DNA of 64,000 nt, taken from Plantibacter sp. VKM Ac-2880. Its GTDB lineage: Bacteria > Actinomycetota > Actinomycetes > Actinomycetales > Microbacteriaceae. A model generated the notes under the pieces. The model made no database searches and had not been told where the DNA came from. It was given only the letters and a program-made list of their open reading frames with translations. A program made the position numbers and the translations under genes. The stretch covers positions 1,178,001-1,242,000 of the forward strand of contig NZ_JADKSJ010000002.1 in NCBI RefSeq assembly GCF_015351235.1. The letters are read 5' to 3'. Shown here one piece after another: positions 1 through 11,378 of this stretch; the stretch's first letter is position 1; every line of letters begins with the position of its first letter.

Positions 1-149
1 GCACTCCACTCGCGGCCGAGAAGATCGCGCGCGTGCTCGTGAACGACCCGGGCACCGGCGTCATGCGACATGTCGACGCCGGGTACGAGCGGGCGGCAGA
101 GGTCGCCCGCGAACGCGGCCTGCGGGTGCCGATGTGGGAGGGCGAGTGA
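1..149 (+). CDS. hutU: Urocanate hydratase, C-terminal end (partial)
   Basis: Only the last 48 codons are in the window, read from base 3 to a TGA at 147-149. The visible tail contains [20 protein letters not shown] and ends RVPMWEGE, which matches the C-terminus of urocanase, the cytosolic NAD-dependent enzyme that converts urocanate to imidazolone propionate. The assignment is strengthened by hutF and hutI directly downstream on the same strand. The stop overlaps the GTG start of the next gene (GTGA at 146-149), so the two are probably translationally coupled. The 5' part lies outside the window. Confidence 0.85.
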   Translation, partial: TPLAAEKIARVLVNDPGTGVMRHVDAGYERAAEVARERGLRVPMWEGE

Positions 150-1363
150 CCGAGGGCCTGCTCGCCCACGGCCGACTCGCAGGGCTCGACGAGATCGCCG
201 GTGTCGGGACCGACCCGGCACGCGGTGGGTACTCCCGGCACGTGTGGACGCCGGCCGAGTTCGAGCTGCGCGAGTGGTTCACGGCCCGAGCCGCCCGGCT
301 CGGGCTCGACGTCGAGACGGACCGCAACGGCAACCTCTGGGCGTGGTGGGGCACCCCGGGGCCTGACGCGGTCGTCACCGGCAGCCACCTCGACTCCGTG
401 CCCGGCGGCGGCGCGTTCGACGGTCCGCTCGGCGTCGTCTCCGCCCTAGACGCCGTGGCACGCCTGCAGGCCACCGGCTTCCAGCCGTCCCGTCCCGTCG
501 CCGTCGTGGTGTTCGCCGAGGAGGAGGGATCGCGGTTCGGGGTCGCCTGCCTCGGATCCCGGCTCCTGTCCGGGGCGATCACTGCGGACGCCGCCCGGGC
601 GCTGACGGACGCCGACGGGATCACCGTGGCCGAGGCGGCAGCCGCCGCCGGGCTCGCGCCCGAGCACCTCGGACGTGACGACGAGGCCCTCGCCCGCATC
701 GGACTCTTCATCGAGTTGCACGTGGAACAGGGACGCGGCCTCATCGACCTCGACTCGCCGACCGCGGTCGCTTCGTCGATCCTCGCCCACGGACGGTGGC
801 GGCTCCGCGTGAGCGGCCAGGGCAACCACGCCGGCGCGACGGGCATGCGTGAGCGCCGTGACCCGGTGATCGCCGCAGCCCGCGCGATCCTCGCGGTCGA
901 GCAGGCCGCGCTCGGGACGGACGACGCCCGCGCCACCGTGGGCCGGATGCGCATCGTGCCCGGCGGTACCAACGTCATCGCCTCGGAGGTCGACGTCTGG
1001 GTGGACGCCCGCGCGGCCACCGACGCCGAGACACGCGCCCTCGTCGCGGACATCGGCGCCCGCGTGCAGGAGGCCGTCGCCGATTCCGGGTGTGCGGCGG
1101 AGTTGATCGAGGAATCGTGGTCGGGCGTCGTCGAGTTCGACCCCGCGCTCGCCGCCCGGCTCGCCGGCACGCTCGGCGGGGTGCCGCTGCTGCCGACGGG
1201 AGCCGGTCACGACGCCGGCGTCCTGAACGGTGCGGTGCCGACGGCGATGGTCTTCGTCCGGAACCCGACGGGCGTCTCGCACTCGCCGGAGGAGTTCGCC
1301 GAGACAGCCGACTGCGTCGCCGGGGTCGAAGCGCTGGAGACCCTGCTGCGGAGCGTCCTGTGA
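146..1363 (+). CDS. M20-family amidohydrolase (allantoate amidohydrolase-like) in the hut operon
   Basis: A 405-residue zinc hydrolase of the M20 / hydantoinase-carbamoylase family. Visible motifs are [15 protein letters not shown] (metal-binding His and Asp, near residue 80), AEEEGSRFG (catalytic and metal Glu), LHVEQG, and GNHAGATGM in the dimerisation lid, followed by a second metal-His region near GAGHDAG. I chose the GTG at 146 because it overlaps the hutU stop as GTGA; an in-frame GTG at 134 is possible. Family members hydrolyse N-carbamoyl or ureido groups. Lying between hutU and hutF, it may instead deformylate N-formylglutamate, the HutF product, in place of HutG. That role is inferred from position and not shown by the sequence. 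Confidence 0.85.
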   Translation: MTEGLLAHGRLAGLDEIAGVGTDPARGGYSRHVWTPAEFELREWFTARAARLGLDVETDRNGNLWAWWGTPGPDAVVTGSHLDSVPGGGAFDGPLGVVSALDAVARLQATGFQPSRPVAVVVFAEEEGSRFGVACLGSRLLSGAITADAARALTDADGITVAEAAAAAGLAPEHLGRDDEALARIGLFIELHVEQGRGLIDLDSPTAVASSILAHGRWRLRVSGQGNHAGATGMRERRDPVIAAARAILAVEQAALGTDDARATVGRMRIVPGGTNVIASEVDVWVDARAATDAETRALVADIGARVQEAVADSGCAAELIEESWSGVVEFDPALAARLAGTLGGVPLLPTGAGHDAGVLNGAVPTAMVFVRNPTGVSHSPEEFAETADCVAGVEALETLLRSVL

Positions 1364-2826
1364 GCATCACGGGCGGTACCGCCGTCCCCTCGGACGTCCG
1401 AGCTCCCGTCTGGGCCGCGACCGCGATCGTCGACGGCCGACCGATCGACCGCGTCCGGTTCACCGCCGACGACGCAGGACGCATCGCCACCGTCGAGCGG
1501 GGCGTCGACCCGCAGGCGGACGACCGGCGCCTCGGAACCGTGGTCCCCGGCATGGGCAACGCCCACTCCCACGCGTTCCACCGGCTGCTGCGCGGGCGCA
1601 CCCACGCCGACGGCGGCGACTTCTGGCAGTGGCGTGAGGCGATGTACGCGGCGGCCGCGAGCCTCGACCCGGAGCACTACGGGCGTGTGGCCAGGGCCGT
1701 GTTCGGCGAGATGCTCGTGTGCGGCTGGACGGCAGTCGGCGAGTTCCACTACGTGCACCACCAGGCCGACGGCACCCCGTACCCGACCGCACACGCGATG
1801 GAACTCGCGGTCGCCGAGGCCGCCGCCGAGATCGGCATCCGGCTCACCCTCCTCGACACGGCCTACCTCGCGAGCGGTCTCGGACCCGCCGGTGGTCCGG
1901 CCACGCCGCTGCTCGCGGAACAGCTCGCGTTCGGCGACGGCGACGCCACCGGCTGGCTCGACCGCTGGCACGGACTGCGCGCAGCGCTCTCTGCCTCGCT
2001 CGACACGACCGGTCTGGTGACCCTCGGCGCCGCCCTGCACTCCGTGCGCGCCGTGCCCGTCGAGGCCATGCGCACCATCCTCACCGGACTGCCGGAGGAC
2101 GTCCCCCTGCACGTGCACCTCTCGGAGCAACCGCAGGAGAACCTCGACACCCTCGCGAAGACGGGCAGGACGCCGACGGGCGTGCTGGCCGCCCTCGGGG
2201 CGCTCGACCCCCGCATCAGCCTCGTCCACGCGACGCATCTGACCGACGCCGACATCACGGCGATCGGGCGGTCGGGCGCGACCGTCGTGATGTGCCCGAC
2301 GACCGAGGCCGACCTCGGCGACGGCATCGGACCGGCACGCCGCCTCGCGGACACCGGCGCCCGGATCGCCGTGGGGTCCGACCAGAACGCCGTCGTCGAC
2401 CCCCTGCTCGAACTGCGCGGCCTCGAGGCCGGTGAGCGGCTCGCCTCCGGCCGACGGGGCCGGTTCTCGCCCGCAGAGCTGCTCGAGGCCGGAACCGCCG
2501 GCGGCTACCGCTCGCTCGGACTCGGGCGGCACACGCTCGCCGTCGGTGACCCGCTCGACCTCGTCGAGGTGTCGACGTCGAGTCTGCGGACCACCGGCGC
2601 CGACCCGGCCCAGCTCGCCCTCGTCGCGACCGCGTCCGACGTCGAGCGGGTGATCGTCGGCGGGCGACTCGTGGCCGAACACGGCCGGCTCCTCGCGACG
2701 CCGCAGGAGACCACACCGGAACAGCTCCTCGCGGTCGCGCTCACCGAGCTGGCGGGCTCTCGCGGTGCCGACCGGCCCGCTCCGACTCAGACCGCCGACC
2801 ACCCCGCGCAGGAGACCCAGCCATGA
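1360..2826 (+). CDS. hutF: Formimidoylglutamate deiminase
   Basis: A 488-residue amidohydrolase-superfamily protein that converts N-formimino-L-glutamate to N-formyl-L-glutamate and ammonia. Metal-ligand motifs appear in the expected order: GNAHSHAFHR (HxH, about residues 66-75), HVHLSEQPQEN, LVHATHLTD and AVGSDQNAVVDPL, with the catalytic Asp in GSDQN. The GTG at 1360 is chosen because it overlaps the upstream stop as GTGA; the open frame runs further upstream, but that part lies inside the preceding gene. The 3' end overlaps hutI as ATGA (2823-2826). Presence of HutF means this hut route goes through N-formylglutamate rather than direct HutG formiminoglutamase. Confidence 0.9.
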   Translation: MSITGGTAVPSDVRAPVWAATAIVDGRPIDRVRFTADDAGRIATVERGVDPQADDRRLGTVVPGMGNAHSHAFHRLLRGRTHADGGDFWQWREAMYAAAASLDPEHYGRVARAVFGEMLVCGWTAVGEFHYVHHQADGTPYPTAHAMELAVAEAAAEIGIRLTLLDTAYLASGLGPAGGPATPLLAEQLAFGDGDATGWLDRWHGLRAALSASLDTTGLVTLGAALHSVRAVPVEAMRTILTGLPEDVPLHVHLSEQPQENLDTLAKTGRTPTGVLAALGALDPRISLVHATHLTDADITAIGRSGATVVMCPTTEADLGDGIGPARRLADTGARIAVGSDQNAVVDPLLELRGLEAGERLASGRRGRFSPAELLEAGTAGGYRSLGLGRHTLAVGDPLDLVEVSTSSLRTTGADPAQLALVATASDVERVIVGGRLVAEHGRLLATPQETTPEQLLAVALTELAGSRGADRPAPTQTADHPAQETQP

Positions 2827-4022
2827 CCACGGAACTCATCACCGGCATCGCCGAACTCACGACCAACGCGGGTTCCGGGCCGGGCGACACCGACGGCAAC
2901 CGGATCACCGACGCCGCCCTCGTCATCGAGGACGGTCGGATCGCCTGGTTGGGTTCGGCGTCCGACGCACCCGACGCCGACGTCCGGACCGACGTGGGCG
3001 GACGCGCCGTGCTGCCCGGGTGGGTCGACACCCACACGCACCTCGTCTTCGCTGGCGACCGATCGGCGGAGTTCGAGACCCGGATGGCCGGCGGGCGGTA
3101 CGCGGCGGGTGGGATCGCCACGACCGTCGCCGCCACCCGCGCCGCCTCGGAGGAGCAGCTCGTCGCGGGCGCGAAGCGGCTGCGGGCGGAGGCGCTCGCC
3201 CAGGGGACGACCTTCCTGGAGGCGAAGACGGGGTACGCGCTGGACGTCGAGGGCGAGGCGCGGTCCGCTCGCGCAGCGGCCGAGGTCGCCGACGTCGTCA
3301 CCTTCCTCGGCGCCCACCTCGTGCCGGCCGGCGTCGATCGCCGCGACTACCTCGACCTCGTCACGGGCCCGATGCTCGACGCCGTCGTGCCGTTCGCGTC
3401 GTACATCGACGCGTTCTGCGAGGTCGGTGCATTCGATGTCGAGGAGTCACGCGAAGTATTGCTCGCCGGTCGCGCGGCGGGCCTCGGGGTCCGCGTGCAC
3501 GGCAACCAGCTCGGCGAGAGCGGCGGGGTGCGGCTCGCGGTCGAGTTGGGGGCCGCGAGCGTCGACCACTGCAACCACCTGTCCGACGCCGACGTCGACC
3601 TCCTGGCCGGCTCGTCGACGGTGGCGACCCTGCTGCCCGCCTGCGACCTGTCGACCCGCGAGCCGTTCCCCCCGGCACGCGCGCTCGTCGACGCCGGTGC
3701 CGCGATCGCCCTCGCCACCAACTGCAACCCCGGCACCTCGTACACGACCTCGCTGGCGTACTGCGTGGCGACCGCCGTGCTGCAGATGCGCCTCACGATC
3801 GCCGAGGCGGTCTGGGCGGCGACACGGGGTGCCGCGGTGGCGGTCGGTCGTGAGCACGGTGTCGACGCCGTCGGATCGCTCCGGGTGGGCGGTCGTGCCG
3901 ATCTGCAGGTCCTCGACGCGCCCTCGGTCTCGCACCTCGCCTACCGACCCGGTGTGCCGTTGACGGTCGGTGTGTGGCAACGCGGTGAACGCGTCGCGTC
4001 GGGTGCCAGCGCGGTGCGCTGA
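2823..4022 (+). CDS. hutI: Imidazolonepropionase
   Basis: A 399-residue amidohydrolase that opens 4-imidazolone-5-propionate to formiminoglutamate, the third histidine-degradation step. Motifs are WVDTHTHLVFAGDR (HxH, about residue 62), EAKTGYALD, VHGNQLGESGG, DHCNHLSD, and ATNCNPGTSYT near residue 300. In the last motif the position usually occupied by the metal-binding Asp reads as Asn300 (AAC at 3720-3722); see findings. The start overlaps the hutF stop by 4 nt (ATGA). The gene ends within a repeat hairpin (4007-4021), which may act as an operon end. Confidence 0.92.
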   Translation: MTTELITGIAELTTNAGSGPGDTDGNRITDAALVIEDGRIAWLGSASDAPDADVRTDVGGRAVLPGWVDTHTHLVFAGDRSAEFETRMAGGRYAAGGIATTVAATRAASEEQLVAGAKRLRAEALAQGTTFLEAKTGYALDVEGEARSARAAAEVADVVTFLGAHLVPAGVDRRDYLDLVTGPMLDAVVPFASYIDAFCEVGAFDVEESREVLLAGRAAGLGVRVHGNQLGESGGVRLAVELGAASVDHCNHLSDADVDLLAGSSTVATLLPACDLSTREPFPPARALVDAGAAIALATNCNPGTSYTTSLAYCVATAVLQMRLTIAEAVWAATRGAAVAVGREHGVDAVGSLRVGGRADLQVLDAPSVSHLAYRPGVPLTVGVWQRGERVASGASAVR

Positions 4023-4133
4023 CGCGAGCGCGCCCCCCAGCCGCGAGCGCGGGTCTCCGGAGGGGCGCGCCCACCTCACAGACCCGCACTCAAGCCGATT
4101 CGACAGGTCTCACGTCAGCGCACCGCGCTGACG
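4007..4133 (+). repeat. Composite palindromic repeat with GCGCTGACG ends
   Basis: Three hairpin units fill the gap between the convergent hutI and solute-binding-protein genes. They are CAGCGC-GGT-GCGCTG (4007-4021, overlapping the hutI stop), GCGCGCCCC/GGGGCGCGC arms (4028-4036 and 4062-4070), and a perfect 9-bp stem CGTCAGCGC-ACC-GCGCTGACG (4113-4133). The outer units are reverse complements of each other. The same building blocks recur at 20777-20929, including a 19-bp exact match (4110-4128 with 20911-20929), and one end alone recurs at 36826-36842. It may serve as a bidirectional terminator. Confidence 0.7.
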
Positions 4134-4146
4134 GGCGGGTGGCGGA

Positions 4147-5721
4147 CTACTTCGTGCGGTCGAGGACGGCGAAGCGGAAGACGTAGGTCGCGTCGAGCGT
4201 GTCCTCGAGCCCCGTCACGTTCTTCTGCGCGATGACCGTCTCCGTGCCCTGCAGCAGCGGAATGATCGGTGCCGCCTCCGCGGTCAGCGCCTGGATCTGC
4301 TCGATCGCCGCGATGCGGGCTGCCGGATCCGTCGCCGTGGCCTCAGTGTCGATGAGCGCGTCGACGGCCGGGTCGGAGTACCCGTTGGCGACGGACGCGC
4401 CGGTCGTCGAGTAGGCCGACCGGATGAAGTTGTCGGGGTCCGGGTAGTCGGGGAAGAACCCGAGCTGATAGGCGGGGTAGCCGGACTCCGGGTTGAGCTC
4501 CTTCACGTAGCTCGTCCACTCGGTCGACTGCAGATCGACGGAGAACAAACCCGACTCCTCCAGCTGCGACTTGATGAGCGCGTACTCCTGATCGGAGTCG
4601 GGGCCGTAGTGGTCGCTCGTGTACTGGATCGGCAGGGCGACCGGGGTGCTGACCCCGGCTGCCGCGAGGATGGCGGCGGCCTTCGACCGGTCCGGGGCGT
4701 CGCCGTAGGCGGTCTGGAACGCGGGCGTCGCGCCCGTCTGGCCGTCGAGCACCACCGAGTAGGCGGGCGCGTAGGTGCCCTTGTAGACCTGGTCGGCGAT
4801 CTCCTTCCGGTCGACGAGCGAGGCGACCGCCTGCCGGATCGCGAGCTTCTGCGCGTCGTCCGCCCCGGGCTGGGTGTTCAGGTTGAAGGTGAGGAAACGC
4901 ACCGAACCACCAGGACCGTCGACGACCTGCAGATCGGAATCACCGCGCAGATCGGCCACGTCCGTCGCGGTCAACGAGCGGTAGGCGATGTCGATGTCGC
5001 CCTTCTCCAGGTCGAGTCGCAGGTTCGACGCCGTCGTGTACGGCTTGAGCACCACGTGCTGCGTCTTCGCCCGGTCGCCGGCGTAGCGCGCGTTGGCCTC
5101 GAGCGACAGCAGCCCGCCCGACTGGTAGCTGTCGACCTCGTAGGGCCCCGAGCCGATCACGTCGTCATCGCTCAACAGCTTGTCCGCGGGGAAGACCTCC
5201 TCGTCGACGATCGGTCCGGCCATGCTCGTCAGGACGTACGGCCAGGTCTGGTCGTTCGGGACCTTGAGCGTGAAGACCACCTGGTCGTCGTCACCCTCCT
5301 CGACGCTCTCCAGGTTCGCGAGCAGCGGCGACGGGCCGTTGTCGGCGGCGATCTCCCGGACGCGGGTGAAGGAGAAGACGACGTCGGAGGCCGTGAGCGC
5401 GTGCCCGTTGGAGAACGTCAGGCCCTCCTTGACCGTGCAGACGTAAGTGGTCGCCTCGGTGAAGTCGCAGGACTCCGCAGCGTCGGGCGCCGGCACCACG
5501 TCGCCCTCGTCATAGCTCAGGAGGTGCTGGTAGATCTGGTTCTGGGGGGTGAACGATCCACGGTCCCATGCGCCGGCGGGGTCGAGGGAGACGATCTGGT
5601 CGGTCGTCCCGATGACGAGCGCGGTCGTGGTCGTCGTGCCGCCCTGGGCCGCACAACCGGCGAGGGCTGCGACGACGCCGAGGCTCACGGCGACGGCCGC
5701 GAATCGGGTGGATCGGTTCAT
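4147..5721 (-). CDS. Family 5 extracellular solute-binding lipoprotein of an ABC importer
   Basis: A 524-residue peptide/nickel/oligopeptide-type binding protein (SBP_bac_5). The N-terminus has a basic region, a hydrophobic stretch and the lipobox LAGC, with the lipidated Cys near residue 23, so it should be anchored outside the membrane. Diagnostic segments include TDQIVSLDPAGAWD at the N-terminus, GLTFSNGHALTASDVVFSF in the first third, and GSGPYEV. AAGGA lies about 8 nt upstream of the ATG. No permease or ATPase genes are adjacent. It follows two FAD amine oxidases on the same strand (99-nt gap), which suggests an amine or modified amino-acid ligand. That ligand is inferred only from context. 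Confidence 0.88.
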   Translation of the reverse strand: MNRSTRFAAVAVSLGVVAALAGCAAQGGTTTTTALVIGTTDQIVSLDPAGAWDRGSFTPQNQIYQHLLSYDEGDVVPAPDAAESCDFTEATTYVCTVKEGLTFSNGHALTASDVVFSFTRVREIAADNGPSPLLANLESVEEGDDDQVVFTLKVPNDQTWPYVLTSMAGPIVDEEVFPADKLLSDDDVIGSGPYEVDSYQSGGLLSLEANARYAGDRAKTQHVVLKPYTTASNLRLDLEKGDIDIAYRSLTATDVADLRGDSDLQVVDGPGGSVRFLTFNLNTQPGADDAQKLAIRQAVASLVDRKEIADQVYKGTYAPAYSVVLDGQTGATPAFQTAYGDAPDRSKAAAILAAAGVSTPVALPIQYTSDHYGPDSDQEYALIKSQLEESGLFSVDLQSTEWTSYVKELNPESGYPAYQLGFFPDYPDPDNFIRSAYSTTGASVANGYSDPAVDALIDTEATATDPAARIAAIEQIQALTAEAAPIIPLLQGTETVIAQKNVTGLEDTLDATYVFRFAVLDRTK

Positions 5722-5820
5722 GGGAGGGTCCTTCGGGTGGCTGCGGGTGCGGGTGCTGATCCGGGCGGGTGGCGCCGGTGCTGTGGCGCTGGGCGGGAGG
5801 TCCGCCCGTGGGAGGCGGCG

Positions 5821-6996
5821 TTAACCGCGCGGGTCGGGTGGGGTGTGGGCTGCGAGGGCGAATCGCGGGTGCGGGGCGTCGCCGTCGACGAGATCGGTGA
5901 CGAGGCGTCCGAGGACGGGCCCGAACTTGAACCCGTGACCGGAGAATCCCGTCGTGACGATGATCCGGCCGATCCGGTCGATCACGAAATCCTCGCTCGG
6001 GCTCAGGTCGTAGAGGCAACTGATGGTATGCGGTGCCGACGCGTCGACCCCTGGCACCCATTCGGCGACGTAGGCGGTGAGGCGCGCGAGCTCCTCCGGT
6101 TCGGCCAGGCCGTCGCGCTCGTCGGGGTGCACGTGCACCGCACCACCGTGCAGACCGACCTTCACGCCCTCGCCGGGGGTGAGGAGGCCGTAGACGCTCG
6201 AGCCGTCGTCCGGGTAGTGGACGAAGCTCGGCCAAGCCTCCGCGGCGAGCGTGGTCGGGAAGTGGGCGGGCTGCACCTGGGTGACGACGATCTCGGGGAG
6301 CGGGCGGCCGACGTTCGCGGCGAGCTCTCCGACGAGGTCCGGCGTCCATGATCCGGCGGCGACGACGACGTGGCCGGCTGCGACGTCTCCCAGCTCGGTG
6401 CGGACGACGGCACCGGCCGGGTTGGTGCCGGTCGTCGTGATCGGCTCGACCCCCGTGACCCGGACGCCGAACCGGAGCGTCGCGCCGGCCACGACGGCGA
6501 GGTCGAGGAACGCCTCGATCGCCTCCGCTGATGACAGTCGCCCGCCGGTCGAGTGATGGAGGACCTCCTGCTCGAACCGGAGACCGGGCCAACGTTCCGC
6601 CGCCTGTTCCGGGGAGAGCCGCTCCGAGGTGATCCCACCTCGGGTCATCGCGGCCTCGATCCCGTGCAGCATCTCCGGACGCCCGTGGTCGAGGGCGCCC
6701 GTCAGTTCGAGCAGGGTCCGGCCGCTCCGCTCCTCGAGCTCGCGCCAGCCTGCGAGGGCCTCCGAGGTGAGGGCGACGTAGTCGTCGACGTCGTACCCCT
6801 GGCGGAAGATGCGGGTCGCGCCGTGGGAGGAACCGCGCTCGTGGCCGCGCTCGAAGCGTTCTACGAGCAGCACCTCATGGCCGCGCTCGGCGAGCGCACG
6901 GGCGGCGGCGGCACCGACGACGCCGGCTCCGATGACGACGACCTCGACCCGCTCGGGCAGGGGTGCCGGTCCGGTCGTGGGCGAGGGGTCGCTCAT
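5821..6996 (-). CDS. FAD-dependent amine oxidase, monomeric sarcosine / N-methyltryptophan oxidase type
   Basis: A 391-residue DAO-fold oxidase. The dinucleotide-binding site VVVIGAGVVGAAAARALAER lies near residues 19-38, followed by RGSSHGATRIFR, typical of the MSOX/SolA group. Cys in ISCLYDLSPSEDFVIDR aligns with the covalent-FAD cysteine of monomeric sarcosine oxidases, and GFSGHGFKFGPVLG forms the C-terminal FAD contact. Family members oxidise N-methyl amino acids to the amino acid, formaldehyde and H2O2. The ATG overlaps the stop of the upstream oxidase gene (ATGA at 6993-6996), so the two oxidases are translated from one message. The exact substrate cannot be read from the sequence. Confidence 0.87.
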   Translation of the reverse strand: MSDPSPTTGPAPLPERVEVVVIGAGVVGAAAARALAERGHEVLLVERFERGHERGSSHGATRIFRQGYDVDDYVALTSEALAGWRELEERSGRTLLELTGALDHGRPEMLHGIEAAMTRGGITSERLSPEQAAERWPGLRFEQEVLHHSTGGRLSSAEAIEAFLDLAVVAGATLRFGVRVTGVEPITTTGTNPAGAVVRTELGDVAAGHVVVAAGSWTPDLVGELAANVGRPLPEIVVTQVQPAHFPTTLAAEAWPSFVHYPDDGSSVYGLLTPGEGVKVGLHGGAVHVHPDERDGLAEPEELARLTAYVAEWVPGVDASAPHTISCLYDLSPSEDFVIDRIGRIIVTTGFSGHGFKFGPVLGRLVTDLVDGDAPHPRFALAAHTPPDPRG

Positions 6997-8252
6997 CGGG
7001 CCTGCTCCGCCCGGGCTCGGGCGTCGACTGCCCGGCGTGCCGGCATGGCAGCCGCCACCGCCGCCTCGTCGGCGAACGGTCGGGCCGGGAAGCGATCGGG
7101 CGCGTAGCGCGACGCGTCGACGAAGGGGCTCTCGCCGGTGACGATGAGTTCGGCGATCATGCGGCCGAGGCCGGGACCGTGGGTGACGCCCGACTCGTTG
7201 TCGCCGGCGACGACGAACAGCCCGGCGAGTTCGGGGACCGGACCGGCGATGAACCGTCGGTCGGCCGTGTACGACACGATGCCCTGGACGGCCTCAGCGG
7301 CGTCGAGGACGGGGGCGGCGGCGGGGATCAGCTCGGTGACGATCGGCGTCAGGTGCTCGTGCATCGTCTCGATGAGGTCCGGGCGGTCTGGTCGGCGGTC
7401 AGCCGGGCTGTCACGCACCGCGAGCGCCTCGTAACCGACGCCGTTGCCGTAGGTGAGGCCGCCGAGATGCTCCCTGATCCAGAGGCCGCCGAGCTCCGGG
7501 ATCATCAGGGTCGGCAGCTCGTCGAGGCCGAAGGGCGCGGTGGTGAGTCGGCTCGCGATCACGCGGGCGAACGGCAGCTCGCGCCCGGTCGTGCTGAGCA
7601 GCTCGTTCGTCCAGGAGCCTGCGGCCAGGACGACCTCGTCGCCGAGCACCCGGTCGCCCGCTGCGGTCAGCACGCCGACGGCCCGGCCGTCCTCGACGAT
7701 GAGCTCGACGACCGGTGTGTGTTCGACGATCTCGACGCCCTCCGCCCTGGCGAGGTCCGCGAGCGCGATTCCGGCGTCCGGCGCGCTGATCTGGATGCCG
7801 TCCGGGTGGATGAAGGCGCCGACGATCGCCTCCGGGTCGAGCCCCGGCACGAGTTCGGCGGTCTCCACGGCGGTGAGGAGTCGGGCGTCCTCGGGACGGA
7901 GCGGGTGCTCGGCGAACGGCAGCAGGTGATCCAGCACGGCCTGTTCGGTGAGGGCGAGCCAGACGTTGCCGGTATCGCGGAGGGCGATGTCGTACCCGGC
8001 GGCGTCGAGGCCGCGGTAGAAGTCGATGCCGGCCTGCTCGAGGGCCAGCTCCGACTCGTTCCAGTACCAGGCGTACCCGGCGGCCCAGAGTCCGACGAAG
8101 CCGGCTCCCGCGGCGGTGGTCGCGTCGGCAGCCGCGCCCGATTCGAGGACCGTCACGCGTCGTCCGGCACGGGCGAGGTGGACGGCGGTCGACAGGCCGA
8201 ACAGGCCGGCACCGACGATGACAGTGGTCGCAGGACGGGAGTCGGTCATCAT
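6993..8252 (-). CDS. FAD-dependent oxidoreductase (DAO / glycine oxidase-like)
   Basis: A 419-residue flavoprotein with VIVGAGLFGLSTAVHLARAG near residues 11-30 (Rossmann GxGxxG), EVVLAAGSWTNELL in the middle, and the C-terminal FAD-binding segment GDNESGVTHGPGLGRMIAE. It lacks the cysteine seen in its downstream partner, so FAD is probably bound non-covalently. Two ATG codons occur in tandem at the start (MMTD); a GAGGAG lies about 13 nt before the first. It overlaps the next oxidase by 4 nt and heads the unit of oxidase, oxidase and solute-binding protein. Deamination or demethylation of an imported secondary amine is a plausible role. Confidence 0.85.
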   Translation of the reverse strand: MMTDSRPATTVIVGAGLFGLSTAVHLARAGRRVTVLESGAAADATTAAGAGFVGLWAAGYAWYWNESELALEQAGIDFYRGLDAAGYDIALRDTGNVWLALTEQAVLDHLLPFAEHPLRPEDARLLTAVETAELVPGLDPEAIVGAFIHPDGIQISAPDAGIALADLARAEGVEIVEHTPVVELIVEDGRAVGVLTAAGDRVLGDEVVLAAGSWTNELLSTTGRELPFARVIASRLTTAPFGLDELPTLMIPELGGLWIREHLGGLTYGNGVGYEALAVRDSPADRRPDRPDLIETMHEHLTPIVTELIPAAAPVLDAAEAVQGIVSYTADRRFIAGPVPELAGLFVVAGDNESGVTHGPGLGRMIAELIVTGESPFVDASRYAPDRFPARPFADEAAVAAAMPARRAVDARARAEQAR

Positions 8253-8453
8253 TCGAGGCTACTCACTCCTCACCCGCGGACCGACCACGCCGTAACGGTC
8301 CGACACCCGTCTCGCACCTTCGGCCGACTCGTCGCTCCCGTTCGTGCTCCACCGTTCAGGACCGGGTCGGTGTGTCGACGCGGGAAGCCACCGGTGCTGC
8401 TCGACGCACCGGCGGCCTCCTGCATCGTGAACCGGTCGCGGAGCGGGGCGGGA

Positions 8454-11287
<2,834 letters not shown>

Positions 11288-11340
11288 CGAACCGCTTCCT
11301 GCAACCGGTCCATCCGGCTGCTAGCATGACGGTACACCAT

Positions 11341-11354
11341 TTTGGTATACCAAA
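11341..11354. promoter_or_regulatory. Perfect palindromic operator for the GntR/FCD regulator
   Basis: TTTGGTATACCAAA is a perfect 14-bp inverted repeat in the 91-nt gap between the divergent MFS and GntR genes. The TGGT-N-ACCA pattern is the usual FadR-subfamily GntR site. Its position, about 25 nt before the regulator start, suggests both autoregulation and control of the MFS gene. Confidence 0.75.
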
Positions 11355-11378
11355 GCAGTCGACGAGAACAGGGCATGG

